A stretch of 64,000 nucleotides of DNA from Corynebacterium minutissimum (lineage in GTDB: Bacteria; Actinomycetota; Actinomycetes; Mycobacteriales; Mycobacteriaceae). The translations under genes and the position numbers were made by a program. The notes under the pieces were generated by a model. The model was given only the letters and a program-made list of their open reading frames with translations. It had not been told where the DNA came from and did not search any database. Positions 62,542-64,000 of the stretch are shown here, piece after piece; the first letter of the stretch is position 1, and each line of letters starts with the position of its first letter. The stretch is taken from positions 434,001 through 498,000 of the forward strand of contig NZ_CP069533.1 in assembly GCF_016889765.1 (NCBI RefSeq). The letters run 5' to 3'.

Positions 62542-63723
62542 CTATCCGCTTTGTGCTGCGCTGCTCGTCGCCGCGGCATCTTGGTTCTCCAGCGGCTCGA
62601 TGGGCTCTGCTTGGCGGCGACCCAACGCCGGCGGCTTCAGTGACCAGCCCAGCACCGGAATTTTGCCCAAGGCCCACAGCGCGAGCGAGGCCAGCCCCGC
62701 GTAGACCATGCACATACTCAGCCAGAACCACGTATTGTCCAACGGCCACTGCCCCGCCAGTGAGATTTCTCGTGGGTACAGCGCCATGGGGAAGCCATAC
62801 AAGACAGTCAAACCAATTGGGTGTCCCAGATAGATCGGGAGCGTGTGTGCGCCGATGAATCTAAGCCCCATCGACACGGCCGGAATATAGGACACGGCCA
62901 CCGCCACGGCGATACCCACGGGAACTTCACAGAACTGCTCCACCATGCGCACCAGAATGTGAAGATCATGGTCAGCCAACACCTCAGCGCCAGGAAACGG
63001 CCACGCCATCTCCATAGGTTCGGCACGCTGATCCCAGGCGCGACGGACAGAGAAACCAACGGCGTAGGCCACCATCATGCCCGAATAAGCCCACAACGTG
63101 CGCTGTTCCCAGCGTCCTTGAAATGGCGCCTCGAGGGCATCAGCAAAGGCCGTAATCACGTCACGAAAATACGCCGCTGCCACGAACACCGGCAGGAACA
63201 TGACCGCCTTCGCAATGGAGTGAAACTCCGCTTGCCACGCCATGAAGAGGATCGGAAGAAAGCTCAATAGCAGACCCAGCCACCCCGGGAGCGTGCGCAC
63301 GCACCACAAAAAGACATTGAAAAGAATGAGGGCATAGAGGAACCACGCCATGGAGTGGCCCACGAGAAGGCTGGCCACCATCTGGCTCGGATCAAAAATG
63401 GGATCCCCAAAGACCCAGTGATACTCCACGCGTTTTGTCTGCTGCTCAATGAGCATCCACACCACATAGGGCACAAAGAAAAACCACAGACGCCGCGTAA
63501 CCAGTTCGGCAAAGCTAAAGCGAAAAACCTTCTGAGAAAAATAGCCACTGACAAGGAAGAACAAAGGCAGGCGCAGAGGATCTATCCACACGTTAAAGGC
63601 AGCCAGCCACGTATCTTGGGCCTCTGGTACGGCTAAAGTGACGTGGAGCAACACCACGCCAAGGATGGATAATCCTTTCGCTACATCAGGCCAGGCAAGG
63701 CGATGAGAGAGAGAAGAGCTCAC
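62542..63723 (-). CDS. Membrane acyltransferase family 3 (OafA-like)
   Basis: The 393-residue membrane protein has about ten helices and an acyltransferase-3 fold with the catalytic histidine in GVVLLHVTLAV (around residue 27) and the family FFLVSGYFSQKV stretch. Such proteins O-acetylate or O-acylate envelope glycans, lipids or mycolates; the acceptor here is unknown. The C-terminal ~30 residues are hydrophilic (Ala/Glu/Pro). It starts at ATG 63723, three bases past the plsC-like gene stop at 63727, so both are probably co-transcribed and possibly act in envelope lipid synthesis. Confidence 0.85.
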   Translation of the reverse strand: MSSSLSHRLAWPDVAKGLSILGVVLLHVTLAVPEAQDTWLAAFNVWIDPLRLPLFFLVSGYFSQKVFRFSFAELVTRRLWFFFVPYVVWMLIEQQTKRVEYHWVFGDPIFDPSQMVASLLVGHSMAWFLYALILFNVFLWCVRTLPGWLGLLLSFLPILFMAWQAEFHSIAKAVMFLPVFVAAAYFRDVITAFADALEAPFQGRWEQRTLWAYSGMMVAYAVGFSVRRAWDQRAEPMEMAWPFPGAEVLADHDLHILVRMVEQFCEVPVGIAVAVAVSYIPAVSMGLRFIGAHTLPIYLGHPIGLTVLYGFPMALYPREISLAGQWPLDNTWFWLSMCMVYAGLASLALWALGKIPVLGWSLKPPALGRRQAEPIEPLENQDAAATSSAAQSG

Positions 63724-63726
63724 AGA

Positions 63727-64000
63727 TTACTGCGCCTCCGAACCGGGCTCGGCCCCTTCCGGGTAGCCGTGTCCAGCTTGCAGGGATGCTTTGACATCAG
63801 AGGCGTAAACATCCACATATGGCTGCCCGGTCAGCTCCGCCAGCTGCTTCATCACATAGTCCGTGAGAGCGCGGGCAGTGTCGTGATCTTCTGGATCAAG
63901 GCCGCGTTCTGCTGCCCACGCGGTGGGATCAATAGGCTCGCCCACGCGCATGCCGACGCGCACCGGACGCGGAATCCACGAGCCAATAGGGTTGGCTTTT
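63727..64000 (-). CDS. Lysophospholipid acyltransferase (PlsC-like), 3' part
   Basis: Only the C-terminal ~90 residues are in the window; the gene continues beyond 64000. The stretch KANPIGSWIPRPVRVGMRVGEPIDP is typical of the C-terminal part of 1-acylglycerol-3-phosphate acyltransferases, which often end in a basic RIGEPI-type strand. The last helix (DYVMKQLAELTGQPYVDVYASDVKAS) and acidic end follow. The catalytic HxxxxD lies upstream, outside the window. The gene precedes the acyltransferase-3 gene by three bases on the same strand. Confidence 0.75.
   Translation of the reverse strand, partial: KANPIGSWIPRPVRVGMRVGEPIDPTAWAAERGLDPEDHDTARALTDYVMKQLAELTGQPYVDVYASDVKASLQAGHGYPEGAEPGSEAQ

Noticed and set aside
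1..64000. CRISPR array, tRNA or rRNA genes
   Set aside because: No regularly spaced repeats of 25-40 bases and no tRNA- or rRNA-like segments were found on reading; the TGGGG array is too short in period and lies in a promoter region.

Overview
The window is a chromosomal segment of a high-GC Gram-positive bacterium, almost certainly a Corynebacterium (mycolic-acid Actinobacteria). The evidence is a division and cell-wall (dcw) cluster that runs mraZ-rsmH-ftsL-ftsI-murE-murF-mraY-murD-ftsW-murG-murC-ftsQ-ftsZ-pgeF-PLPBP-sepF-yggT-wag31 with no ftsA; polar growth through Wag31/DivIVA; a lipomannan-type mannosyltransferase (MptA) beside idsA; the PknL/Rv2175c pair beside class II DAHP synthase; and a textbook corynebacterial McbR operator. 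From memory, gene order resembles the Corynebacterium glutamicum chromosome from the small alarmone synthetase gene to aroG/plsC. The species cannot be named from the sequence alone. No rRNA, tRNA, CRISPR array, prophage or complete insertion sequence was seen.

Layout. 1-691: 3' end of a (p)ppGpp synthetase gene. 700-3635: an accessory block with a small secreted four-cysteine protein whose apparent start codon is ATA, an ABC ATPase and two membrane proteins. 3678-6299 (minus): S4 RNA-binding protein, small membrane protein, YigZ and threonine dehydratase. 6475-9307 (plus): two secreted, membrane-anchored surface proteins. 9402-14261 (minus): a MetE-family methyltransferase under a predicted McbR operator, and dnaE. 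14326-21734: RarD transporter, two small membrane-associated proteins, rluD, lspA, two lipoproteins, asparaginase and dinB. 21846-28323 (plus): an ABC importer operon that ends in a cytosolic phosphoesterase, then an FCD/GntR regulator and an MFS transporter. 28423-31836 (minus): ileS with a T-box leader. 31982-33353: HNH/DUF222 protein, transposon-like repeats and a 56-residue membrane protein.

33469-53833 (minus) is the dcw cluster in nearly continuous, often overlapping genes, so peptidoglycan precursor synthesis (MurC-F, MraY, MurG), septal synthesis (FtsW, FtsI), the divisome (FtsZ, FtsQ, FtsL, SepF) and the polar scaffold (Wag31) are probably co-expressed. The roughly 500-bp intergenic region upstream of mraZ is packed with TGGGG motifs at 10-bp spacing, the expected arrangement of MraZ boxes, in several clusters and on both strands. 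54329-64000 carries DUF3040 and HEPN genes, a GNAT acetyltransferase, idsA-mptA, the divergent Rv2175c/pknL pair, aroG, a 3'-5' exoribonuclease, a membrane acyltransferase and the 3' end of a plsC-like gene.

The regulatory elements best supported by sequence are the ileS T-box (AUC specifier), the McbR operator, the MraZ-box clusters and a 23-bp palindrome over the start of the GntR regulator. The least explained pieces are the ATA-started secreted protein with its ABC genes and the ABC/phosphoesterase operon of unknown substrate.
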